A stretch of DNA of 64,000 nucleotides from Gnetum montanum (GCA_015680685.1 MNCI01034266.1:670432-734431); one strand, 5' to 3'; numbered from the stretch's first letter, positions 1 to 11,255 are shown. A program made the numbers and translations. The notes: a model not told the origin generated them from the letters alone.

Positions 1-151
1 AGTTGAAATGAATAACGATAGCATAGCCTGGGCCAACCTACCATTTTAGGGAGAGGAGGATGATGTGAAGGAGTCAAGTCATAAATCCCCTCGCCCTTAT
101 GCATCACTCAACGTAAAGGCCATCAAGAAACAATTACGGGCTAGCGATTGA
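1..151 (+). pseudogene. Element A: 3' end of gag-pro
   Basis: This is the last part of the gag-protease frame of element A; the rest lies before the window. The frame reads through AWANLPF, a TAG, then a charged stretch and ends KKQLRASD at a TGA (149-151). The same ending, with WAELRFLEEE, SPHLYALP and NKQLQG, closes gag-pro of element D at 62064. That match fixes the strand and end point. There is one internal stop. The protein tail lies downstream of the retropepsin domain and has no function I recognise. Confidence 0.7.
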
Positions 152-669
152 TCTGAGTGGTATTTACGCACATCATTACATTTTCACTAGTTTTTCCATT
201 TCTGCTCATCAAATTTCACTGTCAGTTTTCTTCAATATACATATATTTATGTTTTCTATCCATTATGCCATTTATGCTTCCCAGTTTACGCCATTTACGC
301 TTCTTGACTTCTATTAGTCATATTATTACAATTACGCAAATATGTACACTTTTATCAATTATATTCCCTGACGTACGCAGATGGCCCACAATGGCCTAAA
401 ACTAGTAAAAGCCCACAACGGCCTAAAACTAGCTAATTCGTTTATATCTTACGCAAATGCTATGTGATGGCCCGTAATGGCCTTAAACTAGCGACTCCAT
501 TCTACAATCATACTAACGCAACCTATCCAAAATATTTAACAATCCTATTTATGCTTTGTATAAATAAAGAAATAAAATTAAAAACCCGAAAAAAATCTCA
601 TGATTAATCATGCCAAGATTCATATTGCCATTGTTCAACTTTATAAATAAAATAGTGTGTAAATCACAA
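152..669. other. Spacer between gag-pro and antisense gene (element A)
   Basis: About 500 AT-rich bases without a supported gene. It separates two convergent frames (gag-pro on +, the antisense gene on -). It holds the punctuation repeat at 383-495. The apparent + strand frame at 157-399 has no counterpart in the matching spacers of E, C or D, so I do not call it. Confidence 0.6.
383..495 (+). repeat. GGCC/TAAACTAGC punctuation repeat, element A gag-pro side
   Basis: Three imperfect units of the form GGCCCACAATGGCCTAAAAC followed by TAG. The same unit occurs at this junction in E (22320-22525), C (46745-46805) and D (61190-61520), and variants occur at the other gene boundaries of the family. 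Confidence 0.75.
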
Positions 670-3600
670 TTACACATTCCCTCTAGTACCACTATCACCC
701 GTATCCCTTAAGTCCGCCTCTAAGCCTAAAAAATCGTCATCGAATGGGCCGTCCCTTTTAGGGAGTATTCCTTCATGAGGAATTTCATCTTCACACGGTT
801 CTTGCACTAACACTTTCTCCCCAAGATGATGGTCCGCGTCATTACACTCTCCTTCCTGAATGTGCTCTTCATTCTGTCCACCTTCTTCATCCATTCCTTG
901 TACCTACATACAATAAATACATAAGCAAAAACTATGATAAGACAAATCAAAAAATTTAAATTCAATAACACTTAAATTTACTCACGATGGTCCTGCATCC
1001 GCAACAAAGGGGAGTTGATCTAAACCGACCCACAGGCATTGCATAATTTCATCTTCAGTCAACTCAGACCAAACTTCATTTCCTAGATTAGTTCCATCCT
1101 TCACCTTCCCTTTCTCCATGCTAGTCCATCGGGGTGGTTCGGGGAAGAACATAGGGACTGTAGTCTCTTCCCCGAGAAGAGTAATTTTCCTTTCCAGGGA
1201 AGTACTTACCTTCACCTGCTCCTGGAATTTCTCAAAGGCCTTAGATGCACCAATGACATCGAGGAACAATCGCAAGGATTGAGCTTCAACGGCAGAATCT
1301 CGATAGTGCTAACGATAAGAAATACTTTCTCACTTATACAGATGCTTATGATCTTTTTGTTTTTGCCCCCACTCTTGGACACTTGCGTAAAAGTCCTTCC
1401 AGTCCTAGTTCTTCTGGGCCAAGAGCTCTATTTGCATCCTTTGCTCCACCAATTTGCGACTGGTTTGTACGCTATTTCTGACCGTTGTCCAGTAGCGAGC
1501 GTAGTCAATGACAACGGTCCACCAGTCCTCTTCACCCGTTCCTCACGCTTCCAGGAATTCACATCGCAATCTTAAGTCTCCAACCTCTTTGGTCACGGAC
1601 ATCCTTTTTTTCTCTAACCTCTGCAGCTTCTTCCATAGGTCTTCATTGATGTTTTGACTCTCCCAAAAGGAGTGGGTCGAGCGTAACACACATTTATGCA
1701 TTTCCTCATAAATGTTGCGTGGCACGACCGCTCCTTCCAATGAAGGCTCAATAGTATCCAGGTCAATGGGCTCTGTAGAGTCCCATCAAAGGTGATCTCC
1801 TGATGACGAATATTAAATTAAATGTAAATAACCATTATAACCTATAATAAAATAAGCGTACTATAGCCGTAACATACCAGCCCCGGGATTGACGTGTTCG
1901 ATGCGTTCGATTATATCACTGACAATGCCTTCCATGAAGGAAAATTTATCAGGGAATTCCCCCCACACTCTATTTACAATGGTGGACGGGGATGCCTCTC
2001 GTTCATCTGTAGCATAATTAAGTCAAAATTTCTAGTTATTAATAGAATTCCTTAAAAATTTTAATACATTGATTACCTCTGCCTATTCTAGTGGGGAATG
2101 TGTCAACGTTCTCCGCCTCCTCTCTCTCCTCGTGGACAAGGGTCTGTGCATCACTCAATCTAATAGCCGGGGCCTCCTCTTCCAAAATTGGGCCCCCTTC
2201 TCCACGCTGTAATACCACTGCCCCTATTTCAGGGGTCAACTACTCTATAGGTCTCCCTATTTATACCATATAATACACTTAAATAATTCAAAATACTTTC
2301 AATACATTGTGTAATCCAAAAATTACCGTAACTTTTACTATATCCTTGCACTTACCTAGTGGAGGTTTACTCCATTGAAACTTGAATTGCACAGTTCTGC
2401 CCATGCCACCTGCTGGTTCTACAAGTGCCTTAGTTAAACGAGGCCTTTTACGCTGAATCGAGGCATCTACTATCTTTGCCACTAGGCACTTCCCCCGTGG
2501 CGCATCACCAGTGTAAGTGGGAAGCGCCCCCAACCTACGCTATCAGGGCCTTGCGTTCGTGGTGCCACCACATCCCTAGTCATCATGGAAAGCGACTCCC
2601 CAATTCTCTCTAGAGGATCCTATGATTAGATAGTGCCAAAGAGATGGGAAATCCAAGGTTTGGATAACTGGTCTCGGTCCTGTTGCACCCAAACCCCATT
2701 CCTCTGGACCGCCAAAAATCTGGCAAAACGCCGGAAGCAAGCTATAAAGAAGGTAAAGTGCACACTGAAATGGGACTTGAGCTTTTGGCAGAGCCTGATC
2801 ATCTCAGTGCGTAACCCCTCAGCGAAATAGATTGCCCAGTTGAATTGGGTCCCTTCTTCGATCACCTCTCGCATGATACAAGCTTATTCTATAGTAAAGA
2901 ACTTCTCCTGTGAGAGTGTTCTGGGGAAAGCCCGGGCTCGGAAGAGGGGATAAATGGTCTTGGCAACCTCTAACTTGATCTTTTTACAAGGGAGCCCCTT
3001 TGTGTTCTTCTTAGTCCCCAACCACTCCTCTAGCTCTTCTTGACATTTGACGCTTCTCCTCAATGTTTCCCCTATGGGAAGATCGTCAGAGGGGACATCG
3101 AAGAGGTTAGTAAACAGCTGAGCGTCGATATCAAAATGCACATGCACGTTACACACACGCGTGAAAAAACGTTTAGCCCCCTCACTGAAGGAGTTAACTA
3201 GGGTTAACATTTCACTTGTGAGGACATCAGGGATTACGGCCAAGAATAAATGCATCAACCTCGCTTCCCGCAGCTTAGTGACCAACACAACTGGGGCCGC
3301 CGCATGGCCGAGCCAGCGTTGTACTTCCTTTATGTCGCCATAATGGAAGAGGAGGGTGTTCACCTCATGGCCGAAAATCGTGATGGTAACTTCCTGGGAT
3401 TCCCTTACTGATAACTCAAGACACAAGTCAAGATAGCGAAAACACTGTTATGCAACATTTCAAAAGAAATATAATATCCTGTAACTAATTGTAGCAATAA
3501 AACCTTACCAGGTCCAAATGGCAAAAGAAATGGAGGAAGCTTCCTTTGCACATCCGTGAGGGTGAGGGGCATGTTCAAAGTTCATTTCTCATGTAACCAC

Positions 3601-4733
3601 CCGAGATTCTGGCAATTCTTGAAAGAATCGGCATAACGGGTAGGATACTCAGGAATTTCGAAGGCCATTTATCCCATTACACCGGCGTATACGTTGCTAG
3701 TGGACGTAAACTCATTTATCATCGTTTTGGTCCAGGACAATGTATCATTATTGCCCACTAACCCATTTTTTTTATGAAGAACCTATATCATATGGCACAT
3801 TACTATCTTACGCTTTGAAAATTTAGACATTAGAAAACATATTAACAATACCGCCAGTAAAACAACTTACCCGCTCGAATAATACACCGTGCCTGGTGGA
3901 TTATGAAAGTAAGTTGAGACATGACGAGCCACAAACAAAGTATTATATGCATGATAATAGCTAAATCTAGGCATCTCCTAGATCCAACTTAAACACCTCA
4001 ATCTTCTGGCACTAAGTTTGTGGTCTTGAGGACGACCAGTATCAATAGCCCCATCTATCAGGAAAGCCAGAATGCCCTATGTAGAACCGACTAACAAATG
4101 TTCCAAAATAGCTCTAGCCACATCGCCTGACAAATGCGACCTCACAATAATACTGTAGTTACGCAACAAAAACTGCAAAAACTCGAGTGCACCCTTCTGA
4201 AACCATATAGCCTTCACTTGCAAACAAGTCTGAGGGGGAGGAACATTGGCTGCGAGAGGGTGTATACAACATAAAACCCCGACTATGTCCAAAACAATTA
4301 GGACAGGTTTCACCATGATACTGTATAAAACAAAAACATGTTACCATCTCGATTTTGTTTCATGTTTAGGAAAACTATAAAAATAAAAAATTACAAATTA
4401 CACTTTAGCCATACAGCCGAAATCGCTTAAACCCTTACAATAGTACAAGGTTTGTCTCAGACAATGGCGATAGAAGTAATACTATTGTCTAAACCCTCAC
4501 TTTAATACGAGGTCTACATCCTAAAACTCTATTTTATGTAGATGATGCAAAAGGATAAACATAAGAAAAAAGCATATCACCGAAAGCAATATGAGTAAGT
4601 AAGAGATGGCCTACCGATTCAGGGGAGTGACATCTCTCACTTTGACCAAGGCCTGCGAAGCACGCTGCAGACTCCTTTGTACTTCGTCGATTTTTGCCAA
4701 TTTGGTATTCTTTCCTCTCACCTTCAGTGCCAT
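670..4733 (-). pseudogene. Antisense multi-exon gene between gag-pro and pol (element A)
   Basis: A gene running opposite to the retrotransposon. Exons in order (minus strand): 4733-4615, 4320-3871, 3782-3509, about 3427-2356, 2256-2077, 2006-1878, 1799-986 and 903-670. Donors seen include CG|GTAGG, GG|GTAAGT, CTG|GTAAGG, TAG|GTAAGT, GAG|GTAAT and GTGAGT; acceptors include ACAG, ATAG, CTACAG and ATCAG. Copy D has the same boundaries. Exon 1 is short and basic (KVRGKNTKLAKIDEVQ). Exons 2-3 resemble an FCP1/NIF HAD-fold domain. Exon 4 has a conserved block around EEWLGT, YPLFRARAFPRTL and SKPWISHLFGT. Exon 7 is a probable coiled coil (EDLWKKLQRLEKKRM) followed by RLFLDVIGASKAFEKFQEQ. Exon 8 is acidic and ends FLGLEADLRDTGDSG. 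Stops in exons 2, 3, 4 and 7 make it a pseudogene. The annotation rests on comparison of copies A, D, E and C. Confidence 0.75.
3509..4320 (-). other. FCP1/NIF-like (HAD-fold) region of the antisense gene, exons 2-3, element A
   Basis: Exon 2 reads PVLIVLDIVGVLCC, then WFQKGALEFLQFLLRNYSII, SHLSGDVARAILEHLL, and later YNTLFVARHVSTYFHNPPGT; exon 3 adds DNDTLSW and an EFTS-SNV stretch. The order fits plant NIF/FCP1 proteins: an LDxxGxL motif I, a PGxxEFL helix, a Ser/Thr motif II, NTLLxDD plus NPPxT, then a DNxL segment. Copies D (LDIVGILCC) and E (VVELVGILCC; WFHPGARDFLAYILL) agree. The DD of motif IV reads AR in both A and D, so the shared ancestor probably already lacked phosphatase activity. 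This is a by-eye family assignment. Confidence 0.55.
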
Positions 4734-4859
4734 TGTTACAGTCCTGAACACCTTCACAAATAACGTGCTGTAATCTTTTACTCTTTCTCCTTCTCTCTGC
4801 GATAGCCGAGAATTCGAATTTGTGATAGCCAGCAACCTATTTTCAATAAGAACTGCCTA

Positions 4860-4865
4860 CTTATA
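4860..4865 (-). promoter_or_regulatory. TATA-like box of the antisense gene (element A)
   Basis: GCATATAAGTAGG on the minus strand, about 128 bp before the shared ATG at 4733. Element D has TTATAAAC about 122 bp before the matching ATG at 56825. The sequence between box and ATG can be aligned (ACAAATTCGAATTCTCGGCT against GCAAATTTCGATTTTGGCT). Conserved spacing favours a real promoter. Confidence 0.45.
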
Positions 4866-5189
4866 TGCAAAACTAACCGACTTGACGCCCAATTAAAGTG
4901 AGACTTGCCCAAATCCTGGTGTCAGTATGAGCTGGAACCTGAAGATCAGGGCATTAATTATGGTAGATAGCGCATGCATTATGGTCTGAAACGACCTTAA
5001 ACTACTGCATCTTATCACCTCGTAATCGGGTCACATTAATTACAGGTTGTTCATGGTATCCAAAATTTAGTTAGCCCTTCACACTCAGCAATGCCATGCC
5101 ATACCTTTTTCAAAACTACATCACGCATCATACCTTAATACTGGCAACATCTAACTTAGCATTTTCTAACCACTTTCATATTTGGAAAT
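4866..5189. other. Divergent spacer between antisense gene and pol (element A)
   Basis: About 320 bases between two head-to-head units. It contains one punctuation-repeat unit at about 4978-5010 (GGTCTGAAACGACCTTAAAC) and no credible frame. Confidence 0.55.
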
Positions 5190-5196
5190 TTTGCAG
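5190..5196 (+). promoter_or_regulatory. Probable 3' splice site before pol (element A)
   Basis: AATTTTGCAG|GACAG lies exactly where the pol frame begins to be conserved with D and E. D has TTTTTTTGCAG|GGCGA and E has TTCTCAACATGTAG|GATTA at the same point. Ogre-type elements are known to join gag-pro to RT by splicing, which supports this reading. Confidence 0.5.
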
Positions 5197-8100
5197 GACA
5201 GTTGGCAAATGGATGAAACTTTATCTGCACCCCTAGCCTTAATAGGCCCACATGGGGGAATCATTAGACAATTTGATCCCACACTAGTAGAAACTAACCT
5301 TGCCCTCAATGATGCAACCATAGCCATGTTGAAAACATCTCTAGATTGGCCAGAACAATTGATGTGCATGCTAGATCTAGAGGCTGGAGATGTAACCGAA
5401 GACCCCCTTTACGAGGTCTCTGTGGTTACGCCTAAAGGTGAGACTAAAACTCTTAAGGTTAGTTCTTTACTAGAACAAAAGGCACATGACAACATAAAAT
5501 AGGTGCTCTAGAACAATGTCATAGTGTTCGCATGGTCATATGAAGATATGCCAGGACTAGACCCAAGACTAATACAACACAACATAATTCTAGGTCCCCA
5601 TATTAAAGCAATTAGACAAAAAGCACAAAACATTAAGCCAAAAGTCACGATAGCAATACGTGATGAGATCACTAAACTGTACTAGGCTAGTTTTATTTGC
5701 ACGGTTGATTACTCAGACTGGGTATCTAACATTGTAGTTGTCCCCAAAAAGACTGGAGGGATACGCATCTGCATAGACTTTCGAGACTTGAACAAAGCTA
5801 CAATCAAGGATAATTTTCCACTACCCAATATCGACCAACTAGTGGATACAACCGCTGGGCATGCACTTTTATCCTTCATGGATGGCTTCTCAAGCTATAA
5901 TCAAATTCACATCAACCTAGAACACCAGCTGACAACGACATTCATGATACCCTGGGGGACCTTTTGTTACACTATGATGCCTTTTGGTTTAAAAAATGCC
6001 AGAGCTACGTATCAATAAGCTATGATGTACATCTTTAGCGATTACCTCCTAAGGAGACTAAATGATTATGTTGACGATATAGCTGTTAAGTCTATAAGGT
6101 CAGAAGATCATTCGGAGGATCTGGAGTTAGTCCTTAAAAGATGCTCTAAATACGACCTCTGGCTCAACCCAAAAAAGTGCATATTTGAAGTCAAAATTAG
6201 ATGCACGTTGGGGTTTGTGCTATCGAAAACTAGTATATGAGTAGACCCTGACAAGATCAAGTCCATTGTTCAATTGACAACCCCTACAAATCTCAAGCAA
6301 TTACGCGGATTGCAAGGGAGGTTATAGTTTATCAGGCGGTTCATTTCGAGACTAACATACAAGTTACACCCTATGCAACATCTTTTAAAAAAAGGGTTAA
6401 TTTCGAATCGACAGACGATTGTCAGTGTGCATTTGATAGCTTGAAGCAAGAACTTCAATGCTTGTCAATAGTATTCCCGCCACAAAGGGATCAACCGTAA
6501 GACATTTACCTCGCGACCTCAAATGTAGCCCTAGCTGCATTACTCTGTCAAAAGAGAGATGATGGGTCAGAAGTACCCATATACTACTTAAGTCATGCTC
6601 TATGTGCGTATGAAATGAGGTATAATGAAGTAGAACATAATTGTTTAGTATTAGTATTTACTCTCAAAAAATGCAGATACTATCTCTTCCATAGCCAAGT
6701 CAACATAATCTACAAGAATAACATCCTTAGGTCTATTACGCACAACCTGTATGAAAGTAGTAAGATAGCTTATTGGAAAGCTATCACGACAGAATTCAAT
6801 TTACATTACATTGATCAATCTTCTACGAAAGGCCAAGCGATAGCTGACCAACTAATAACATCACCTATTGACAGTCAGGTGATGATAGAGCCTAAATTTC
6901 CCGATGAGCATGTACATAGTCTAAGCCCTATCCTAACAGGCCTCGAAGCAATGTTACATTTTGAAAGAGCGTCAACCGCTAAAGGCGGTAGTGCCGCCAT
7001 GCTCATTACACTGTCACCTGAGGATGTACGTCTACACACCTACCACTTGACTTTTTCCTATACGAACAATGTGGTAGAGTAAAAGGGGCTCCTCAGGGGA
7101 TTATTAACAACTAGAGAGCTTGATGTTCAACACCTGGTGATTAGGGACGATTTGATGCTTATTATAAATCAAATCATAGGAGTCTACGCCTACAAGGCTA
7201 CACATTTATAGCCCTACTATGATATGGCTAAAGATCTTTTGAAGCAGTTCGTAGCAACCGATGCCCAACAAGTGCCTCGAAATGATAACACGCTAGCCGA
7301 TGCACTAGCTACATTAGCTTTGAATGTGCCATCGCACCTGTTCGACACTTGTCCCACCTTAATAATAGAGTGTACAGATCCTATCATTTAGACAGTGCAA
7401 ATATCTTCACTGCTCGAGGATAGAACGCCAGAGTGGTACGATAACATTAAAACTTACCTCCTACATGGCGAACCACCACATGAGCTAACACACACACAAA
7501 AAGATGCAATCCATAAGTGAGCTAGGCAATATGTCNTACACACACAAAAAGATGCAATCCATAAGTGAGCTAGGCAATATGTCATCATAGGAGATAGTAC
7601 CCTTTGTAGACACTCTTTTGATGGAGTACTGCTTACTTGCGTCAACAAAGACCAAGCACAACGTATAGTTGGCGAAGTTCACGAGAGATTATACGGAGGA
7701 CACGTAGCACCACGAGCCATGGCCTCTAAAATCCGTTGCTTAGGATATTATTGGCCATTTATGGAAAAAGACTGTCTTACAAAGGTTAAAACGTGTGACA
7801 CATGTCAACATTACGCAAACCTTATACATGTGTCACCTACGGAACTACACACGACTCAGATTACACGACCCTTTCAACGATGGGAATTAGCCATTATAGG
7901 GCCTATCATACCAAAATCTTCCACAGGTCACAGCTTCATAATCACCACTACTAAGTATTTCAAGAAGTGGGTGGAAGCCATCCCTTTGTGAAAGATCACA
8001 TCTCAGCAGATCTACCATTTCATTTTAGACAACATCGTAACTAGATTTGGCCTCCTGATGACTATCGTGACCGACAATGGACCACAATTTAGTAGTGTGG

Positions 8101-8724
8101 AAACCAAATACTTTTTGTGATAACCTTGGTATCAAACAATCTTTTTCCTCACCTTATTACCCACAAGCAAATGGTCAAGCCGAAGCAACGAACAAGGTCA
8201 TTATCAACTTGCTCAAGAAAATGCTCAACAGCAACAAGAGAAGATGGCATGAAAAGATCCTCTATGTGCTATGGGCGTATCGTACCACATGTAGAACAAC
8301 CATAGACAGTACACCCTATAGCCTAGTCTATGGATCTGAGGTGGTGCTGCCCCTCGAATTACAAGTTCCTTCTCTGCAGATGGTCCTCTCCATTATTATA
8401 AATGATGCTCAACACACCGAGTCTCGGATCATGGATTTGGACTTAGTAGAAGAGAAGCAAATACAGATGCTTGATACCATCGAAAAGTATCAAGATAAGC
8501 AGAGGTAGAAGCACCATCATAATCTTCAACAACATTCGATCGAGAAGGGAGATTTGATTCTCAAGGCCATTCGTGAACTAGTAGGCAAGTTCTCTGCAAA
8601 CTGGGAGGGCCATTTCTTGGTGGTTGATGTGTATGAAAACAGTGCATTCAAGCTAGCAGATATCAACGACAATGAGTTACCGAATATCGTGAACCATATA
8701 TATCTAAAGTGGTACTACGTCTAG
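5197..8724 (+). pseudogene. pol: Element A pol: RT, RNase H, second RNase H, integrase
   Basis: Broken Tat/Ogre-type gypsy polyprotein without its protease, which lies in the gag frame. Leader 5197-5640 (MDETLSAPLALIGPH, LEAGDVTEDPLYEV). RT about 5690-6330 with CIDFRDLNKATIKDNFPLPN, MMPFGLKNA and YVDD at 6066-6077. RNase H about 6470-6870 (YEMRYNEVEHNCLVLVFTLK). Second, archaeal-type RNase H about 6950-7330. Integrase zinc region about 7675-7815 ending CDTCQ, core 7860-8330 with TDNGPQFSS and NGQAEATNK, and a C-terminal domain ending YLKWYYV at TAG 8722-8724. The usual first integrase Asp (LDIIGP) reads LAIIGP. Stops at 6016 and 6238, frameshifts near 6395-6440, and a 47-bp duplication at 7491-7582 break the frame. 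Confidence 0.85.
7491..7582. other. Exact 45-bp duplication round a single n (assembly join)
   Basis: The 45 bases 7491-7535 recur at 7538-7582 on either side of an n at 7536. Copy D has one version of this integrase segment (ELTHAQKDTVHKRARQYVII). The duplication is therefore almost certainly two contig ends that were joined without merging. Confidence 0.85.
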
Positions 8725-8734
8725 CTGCATATCC

Positions 8735-9215
8735 AGTGTTAACATCAGACACAACAATCATCTGCTACGATGTAAAACTGGCACTTTCTACACGCGTCTG
8801 CCACGATACTAAACTGGCAACGATCATCTACCACAACGTAAAACTGGCAAGTTGCAATCATCCGCTATGATGTAAAACTGGCAGTGTTGTACAGGTCCAT
8901 CAAGACATAAAACTGCCATTTCTTGCATGCGTCCGCCACGACGCTAAACTGGCATCGGCTGTCCGCCATGACATAAAACTGGCACAGGTAAGTATCCATC
9001 TGCTAAGACGTGAAACTAGCACAAATTTGTCCCTAGGTCATGACATGAAATTGACATCCATAGCACAGTCTTCTGAGACCATAAATCAGTTTTACTGTCG
9101 TCCTCTACGATGTAAAACTATCATTTTTTAGTCCGCCCAAACTTTAAACTGGGACCATGGTCTACTGGGACTTAAAACCAGCAACACCAGTCTACCAGGA
9201 CTTAAAACTAGGACC
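8735..9215 (+). repeat. Tail array of CCGCCATGAC-TAAAACTGGCA units (element A)
   Basis: About a dozen imperfect units, 35-60 bp apart, with consensus near TCCGCCATGACGTAAAACTG plus GCA. It starts just past the pol stop. B (14605-14960) and D (52450-52790) have the same array at the same place, so it belongs to the element. Confidence 0.8.
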
Positions 9216-10381
9216 TACAAACCGCCAACACACCACTCAAGTGAGCTTTACCATCTCTACGTGGCTGCAACACGAACGAGATGGGATGTTGGGAAAGCCC
9301 CAACATCGCTACCTCGCAGGCATTCTGCTGATTCCTTGGATATGCTGAAAGGCATACTACTGACCCCTCGAAGATGCCATCACTGCATCCATTTCAGTGG
9401 TGGCACCTCTGAGAGGTTAGTTTCACCGTTTGGAGTCCCAAAGGAGTTCTCATCCACCACAACCTTGGGGATCTCCGCTCATCATCACTATCAGACTCTG
9501 GCTTCATAGATTCACCTAGCTGGTTCTTTGCATAACCAGTTGGGTGCGATGAGTCTGATTTTCTTTAGCGGTGATATGTTGGGCCGAGCATCAACATTGA
9601 GACCCTAGCCTCTTTCTATGGTTCCTCCTTCATGGCCCGCTCACTCTGTCTTGCCCCAAATGGTACTTGTTTCAACAACCTATCCAGTGATTCGGCTGAG
9701 TGATGGTGTCGTCTATTTTCTTCTTTGATTGCAGGTTACTTGCTACGAGGATGTCATTCAAGAGTGCGTTCATCTAAGTGGTGAAGTATAGACAACGTTT
9801 TAAGATGGCCGCTTAAGTTAGCCTATCCACTTAGGAGTGCAACCCTATTTTTCTCATAATCCTACCTCTTGCTTTTATTCCCCTCCTTAGCCATTCCATC
9901 TATTTCTCTTGCACAAAATGTGGATACACAGCATACGCTTTTCGCATCTACATTACAGTTAAGTCCATGAACTAGCACAACGCAACTCGCTTAGTGGACG
10001 TAAAAAAAATGAGTAGGGTCAGCAAAATGGATGAAACACAACTCATCCAAGCTGCACAGATGCAACACAATTCATCTATGCAAGCCCCTTCATCTACAAA
10101 ATGACAGCATAACTTCATGCAAATGCAATCGCAAGAGAAGGCCTAATTGCTTATGCGCGAAAAGCTATACTCACTCATTTGACTCTTCCCCAAACCTCTC
10201 TCCTCTTACCTTTGTACGAATTCCCTCATGTACCATTTTATCTCGCATTTCCCTCATTTCTGCACTTCTGCTTTGACAGGGCGACACTTGAGTAACCGTT
10301 GATGAATGTTGTTGATACTTTTACCCATCCGGTGTTTCATATTCTTTGTCGATGTCTTTCAGGCAAGCCCTCTAAACATCA
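9216..10381 (+). other. 3' untranslated tail of element A
   Basis: No supported gene. The block at about 9310-9380 (CTGATTCCTTGGATATGCTG AAAGGCAT...) matches the tail of D on the minus strand at about 52240-52300, which confirms it as internal sequence of the family. Short frames here are not shared between copies. Confidence 0.6.
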
Positions 10382-10396
10382 ACAAAGAGGGGCCAC
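10382..10396 (+). other. Polypurine tract of element A
   Basis: ACAAAGAGGGGCCAC directly before the LTR start TGAAACACC. The same PPT precedes LTR2 (AACAAAGAGGGGCCAA) and, on the minus strand, LTR3 (AAAAAAGAGGGGCCAT). It is the plus-strand priming site for reverse transcription. Confidence 0.8.
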
Positions 10397-11247
10397 TGAA
10401 ACACCGTGAAAATTGTGAATCGGCCTAGGGCAAAAATTCACAATTCGGGAGAAAGTTTGCGATAGAAATCTAGAAGACAGAACAAGGCAAAGAGGCACGC
10501 AGCATCAAGTCTCCAAGCTTCTTACAAATTCCAACCATACTTTATTTTCTCTCTTTACGCTACATTACGCAACATAATGTAATGACACTCAGTGTAACTC
10601 TACTTAATGTAGCCCGATATCAGAAAGTAACTTACTTCAGCGAATTTGACGAAGTTTAAGGGTTAAGCAGCATGATATGCGACTTGTCGCATATTCCATT
10701 AAGTCTTTTGTTCAGGGCTGAATTTATGCTCCATTATGCAGAGCAGCGTAATGAGCTTTGAGGAAGTCAAAGTCAGAGTCCAAAGAAAGCGCAACAAATT
10801 CATTTTTTCTTTTTTGCAAATTGGTCACTTTACGCTTATTACACTACATAGCATAAACAAGTGTAACTTATTGTAAGTTGACCATTTTTACACTCTATTA
10901 CTCTTTTCGGCATAAATAGAACATAAAATAGCTTGAGTTAAATACTTCTATGCTCTATTACGCTCTACCATGCTATGTAGCATAAACGAGTGTAATATAG
11001 CCTAAAGTCAACTAAGGAAATACCATACACGCACTTGTTATCCATACGCATAATACGCTCATCAGCGTATCGTAACGTAATCATGAGGCAGGTTCAGCGG
11101 GATTGGTTGATAGCATACTTTGCTCCCTTTCCCAAAAGCGTGATGTGACATGACCAGTTTCAATATAAAGTTTGCCAAGTCAACGACATTTTGAAAGTTC
11201 GAGACACGTGTCATCAGGGCCCTGCCTTCTCCACGTACTACTGAACC

Positions 11248-11255
11248 TATAAATA
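11248..11255 (+). promoter_or_regulatory. LTR1 TATA box
   Basis: CCTATAAATACTCTAATTGGCAAAG. LTR3 has CTTATAAATTCTCCAGTTGACAAAG at the equivalent place, so box and downstream bases are conserved. Transcription would start about 30 bp downstream. Confidence 0.65.

Noticed and set aside
157-399. Plus-strand hydrophobic frame just after gag-pro of A, a possible membrane protein
   Set aside because: AT-rich spacer; not conserved in E, C or D.
1279-1575. Plus-strand frame of 98 residues
   Set aside because: It is the reverse of exon 7 of the antisense gene, whose frame is conserved in D, C and E.
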